A stretch of DNA of 64,000 bases, from NCBI RefSeq assembly GCF_900116905.1, contig NZ_FPCG01000007.1:114540-178539 (forward strand), given 5' to 3'. This document shows, in pieces, positions 62,123-64,000 of the stretch. Within the stretch, counting starts at the first letter, position 1; each line of letters opens with the position of its first letter. Under the pieces are notes generated by a model. The model ran no database searches. It saw only the letters and a list, made by a program, of their open reading frames with translations, and had not been told where the DNA came from. The DNA comes from Micrococcus terreus. Its GTDB lineage: Bacteria; Actinomycetota; Actinomycetes; Actinomycetales; Micrococcaceae. A program made the position numbers and the translations under genes.

Positions 62123-62800
62123 ATGAGCTCCAGCCCCCGCCCCGTCCGGGACTCCCGCGAGGTCCTGGGTGACATCACCGAGCAGATCCTGGGCGCCCAG
62201 GAGATGGACCGGCGCACCGCCCAGCTGCGCCGGTCGCAAGGCCTTCCCGACGACGGCCCCGCACCGGAGGCGTCCGGCTCGCCGGACGCTGAGGTCCCCC
62301 ACCACGAGCTGCGCCCGCAGGACCCGGATGCCGCTCGCGTCTGGGACGCCGCGGCCCGGGTGAACGACCCGGAGATCCCCGTCCTGTCAATCGCCGACCT
62401 GGGCATCCTGCGGGAGGCCCGCGTGGAAGGCGACCGGGCCGTCGTCGTGATCACCCCCACCTATTCCGGATGCCCGGCCATGGAGACCATCACCGATGAT
62501 GTGAGCTCCGCTCTGAAGGCCGAGGGCTGGGACCAGGTGGAGGTGGAGCTGGTGCTGCAGCCGGCCTGGACCACCGACTGGATGACCGAGGACGGCAAGC
62601 GCAAGCTCAACGAGTACGGGATCGCTCCGCCCACCGGGAAGGCCGCGGCCGGACCGGTGCGGATGGGGCTGGCCGTGAAGTGCCCGCGCTGCCATTCGCT
62701 CAAGACCCAGGAGCTGACCCGGTTCGGCTCCACTGCCTGCAAGGCGCTGTACACCTGCCAGGACTGCCTGGAACCCTTCGACTACTTCAAGGTGCACTGA
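62123..62800 (+). CDS. paaD: Phenylacetyl-CoA epoxidase assembly protein PaaD
   Basis: 225 residues from ATG 62123 (GAGGTGA 5 bp upstream). The MIP18/DUF59 domain (DPEIPVLSIADLGILR, TPTYSGCPAMETI) is followed by a zinc/iron-binding tail CPRCHS ... CKALYTCQDCLEPFDYFK. It is needed for maturation of the epoxidase iron centre. The N-terminus has an added disordered linker (GLPDDGPAPEASGS). TGATG couples it to paaE. Confidence 0.94.
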   Translation: MSSSPRPVRDSREVLGDITEQILGAQEMDRRTAQLRRSQGLPDDGPAPEASGSPDAEVPHHELRPQDPDAARVWDAAARVNDPEIPVLSIADLGILREARVEGDRAVVVITPTYSGCPAMETITDDVSSALKAEGWDQVEVELVLQPAWTTDWMTEDGKRKLNEYGIAPPTGKAAAGPVRMGLAVKCPRCHSLKTQELTRFGSTACKALYTCQDCLEPFDYFKVH

Positions 62801-63963
62801 TGACTGAGACCACAGAGACCACCGGCCGCCGCCGTGCCACGTTCAACGAGCTCGAGGTCGCCGAGGTCCGGCGCCTGACCGCCGACTCCGTGGAGGTGGC
62901 CTTCGCCATCCCCGAGCAGCTGCAGGACGACTACGACTACGTTCCCGGCCAGTACGTGGCGCTGCGCGCCCAGATCGACGGCCAGGAGGTGCGCCGCTCC
63001 TACTCGATCTGCACCGACCCGAAGCCCGGTGAGATCCGCGTGGCCATCAAGAAGGACCTGGGCGGGCTGTTCTCCACCTGGGCCAACGAGAACCTCAAGG
63101 CCGGGGACCGCATGGAGGTGATGAACCCGCAGGGCGCGTTCACCTCCAAGGTCAACGTCACCTCCATGAACGACGCCGAGAAGCTGGCCGAGAAGGAGGT
63201 GGCCGGCAAGGCCAACGTCCACCTGGTCGCCTTCGCCGCCGGCTCGGGCATCACCCCGATCATGTCGATCGCCAAGGCCGTGCTGCGCGCCTCGGACACC
63301 TCCACCTTCGATCTGGTCTACGCCAACCGCTCCGCCATGGACGTCATGTTCTCCGAGGAGCTGGGCGACCTGAAGGACAAGTATCCCTCCCGCCTGGCCG
63401 TGCACCACGTGCTCTCACGCGAGCAGCGGATCAGCCCCCTGATGTCCGGGCGGATCGACCAGGACAAGCTGGACGAGCTGCTGGACCATGTGGTGCGGGT
63501 GACCGAGGCCGACGAGTGGTTCCTGTGCGGCCCGTTCGAGCTGGTGCAGATGTGCCGGGACACCCTGGCCAAGCGCGGCGTCCCGGAGGACAAGATCCGC
63601 TTCGAGCTGTTCACCACCGGCCAGCCCGATCGCCCGCAGGGCCAGCAGGGCCGTGCCGTGGTGGCCGACCCCTCCGGTGAGAACTACACCATCGAGTTCC
63701 GCCTGGACGGGCTCTCCTCCTCGATCGAGTCCCCGGTCTCCGCCCACGAGACGGTGCTCAACGCCGCCCTGCGCGTGCGCCCGGACACCCCGTTCGCCTG
63801 CGCCGGCGGCGTGTGCGGCACCTGCCGGGCCAAGGTGGTCAAGGGTGAGTTCGAGATGGAGGAGAACTACGCCCTGGAGAAGGACGAGGTGGAGCGCGGC
63901 TACGTGCTGACCTGCCAGACCCGCCCGACCTCCAAGGAACTGGTCGTCGACTTCGACGCCTGA
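62800..63963 (+). CDS. paaE: Phenylacetyl-CoA epoxidase reductase subunit PaaE
   Basis: 387 residues. FAD-binding domain (VPGQYVALRAQ, RRSYSIC), NAD(P)H domain (FAAGSGITPIMSIAKAVL, EWFLCGPFELV) and a C-terminal plant-type [2Fe-2S] ferredoxin domain (CAGGVCGTCRAKV, LTCQ with the fourth Cys). It carries electrons from NADPH to PaaA. Starts at ATG 62800 on the paaD stop. Confidence 0.96.
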   Translation: MTETTETTGRRRATFNELEVAEVRRLTADSVEVAFAIPEQLQDDYDYVPGQYVALRAQIDGQEVRRSYSICTDPKPGEIRVAIKKDLGGLFSTWANENLKAGDRMEVMNPQGAFTSKVNVTSMNDAEKLAEKEVAGKANVHLVAFAAGSGITPIMSIAKAVLRASDTSTFDLVYANRSAMDVMFSEELGDLKDKYPSRLAVHHVLSREQRISPLMSGRIDQDKLDELLDHVVRVTEADEWFLCGPFELVQMCRDTLAKRGVPEDKIRFELFTTGQPDRPQGQQGRAVVADPSGENYTIEFRLDGLSSSIESPVSAHETVLNAALRVRPDTPFACAGGVCGTCRAKVVKGEFEMEENYALEKDEVERGYVLTCQTRPTSKELVVDFDA

Positions 63964-63987
63964 TCCACTCCTGAAGGGACTGATCCC

Positions 63988-64000
63988 ATGATCGAGCTGA
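63988..64000 (+). CDS. Partial gene start (MIEL...), cut by the window edge
   Basis: ATG 63988 follows GAAGGGA by about 11 bp and encodes MIEL before the sequence ends. The position after paaE suggests another paa enzyme such as a second enoyl-CoA hydratase/isomerase, but four residues cannot prove it. Confidence 0.4.

Noticed and set aside
62427..62449. Right arm of the terminator repeat inside paaD (GACCGGGCCGTCGTCG)
   Set aside because: It encodes the conserved core EGDRAVVVI, so the match is explained by codon choice.

Overview
The window is about 64 kb of high-GC actinobacterial chromosome, most like Micrococcales/Micrococcaceae. The grounds are very GC-rich third codon positions, frequent GTG starts, GTGA/ATGA/TGATG gene overlaps, PaaR-type TetR operators, actinobacterial SAM riboswitches and a three-gene purS-purQ-purL set. 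No rRNA, tRNA or CRISPR array was seen.

Layout. (1) 1-5.2 kb: a leftward homoprotocatechuate (4-hydroxyphenylacetate) meta-cleavage operon: a fused FAH-RraA protein, a GntR regulator, hpaE and hpaD, behind a perfect GATCGTATACGATC operator. (2) 5.3-9.6 kb: a YchJ-like protein, a small membrane protein and purSQL. (3) 9.6-17.6 kb: a CoA-binding-protein gene split by a 7,204-bp ISL3-flanked composite element with an 8-bp target duplication. Its cargo is a dicarboxylate (DASS) transporter and a complete sdhCAB complex II. (4) 17.6-28.8 kb: lipoprotein, DUF2236, DUF1963, an osmC-metN-metI-metQ operon, a CtpE-like P-type ATPase, YjbR, DUF1206 and YtxH-like genes. (5) 28.9-45.4 kb: an organosulfur island with three SAM riboswitches. 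Leftward are two NtaA/DmoA-family flavin monooxygenases and a dipeptide-type ABC importer. Rightward are an Ssu-type ABC importer, OsmC, a sodium:solute symporter and an acyl-CoA synthetase. (6) 45.6-64 kb: the phenylacetate (paa) regulon: an MHS permease, a ThDP enzyme with divergent Lrp, thiolase-hydratase-dehydrogenase, panD, paaZ, a second 3-hydroxyacyl-CoA dehydrogenase, a TetR (PaaR candidate), paaK, paaI and paaABCDE, with the next gene starting at the right edge. Five related palindromes lie just downstream of predicted promoters of these units.

Together the genes suggest a soil or skin actinobacterium that degrades aromatic acids: 4-hydroxyphenylacetate through ring meta-cleavage and phenylacetate through the CoA-epoxide route. 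It also scavenges organic sulfur under SAM control and has acquired a mobile complex II module. The most notable items are the composite transposon carrying complex II, the SAM-riboswitch-controlled monooxygenase/transporter island with a riboswitch tail remnant before the acyl-CoA synthetase, the FAH-RraA fusion, and a terminator-like arm embedded in the linker of a P-type ATPase.
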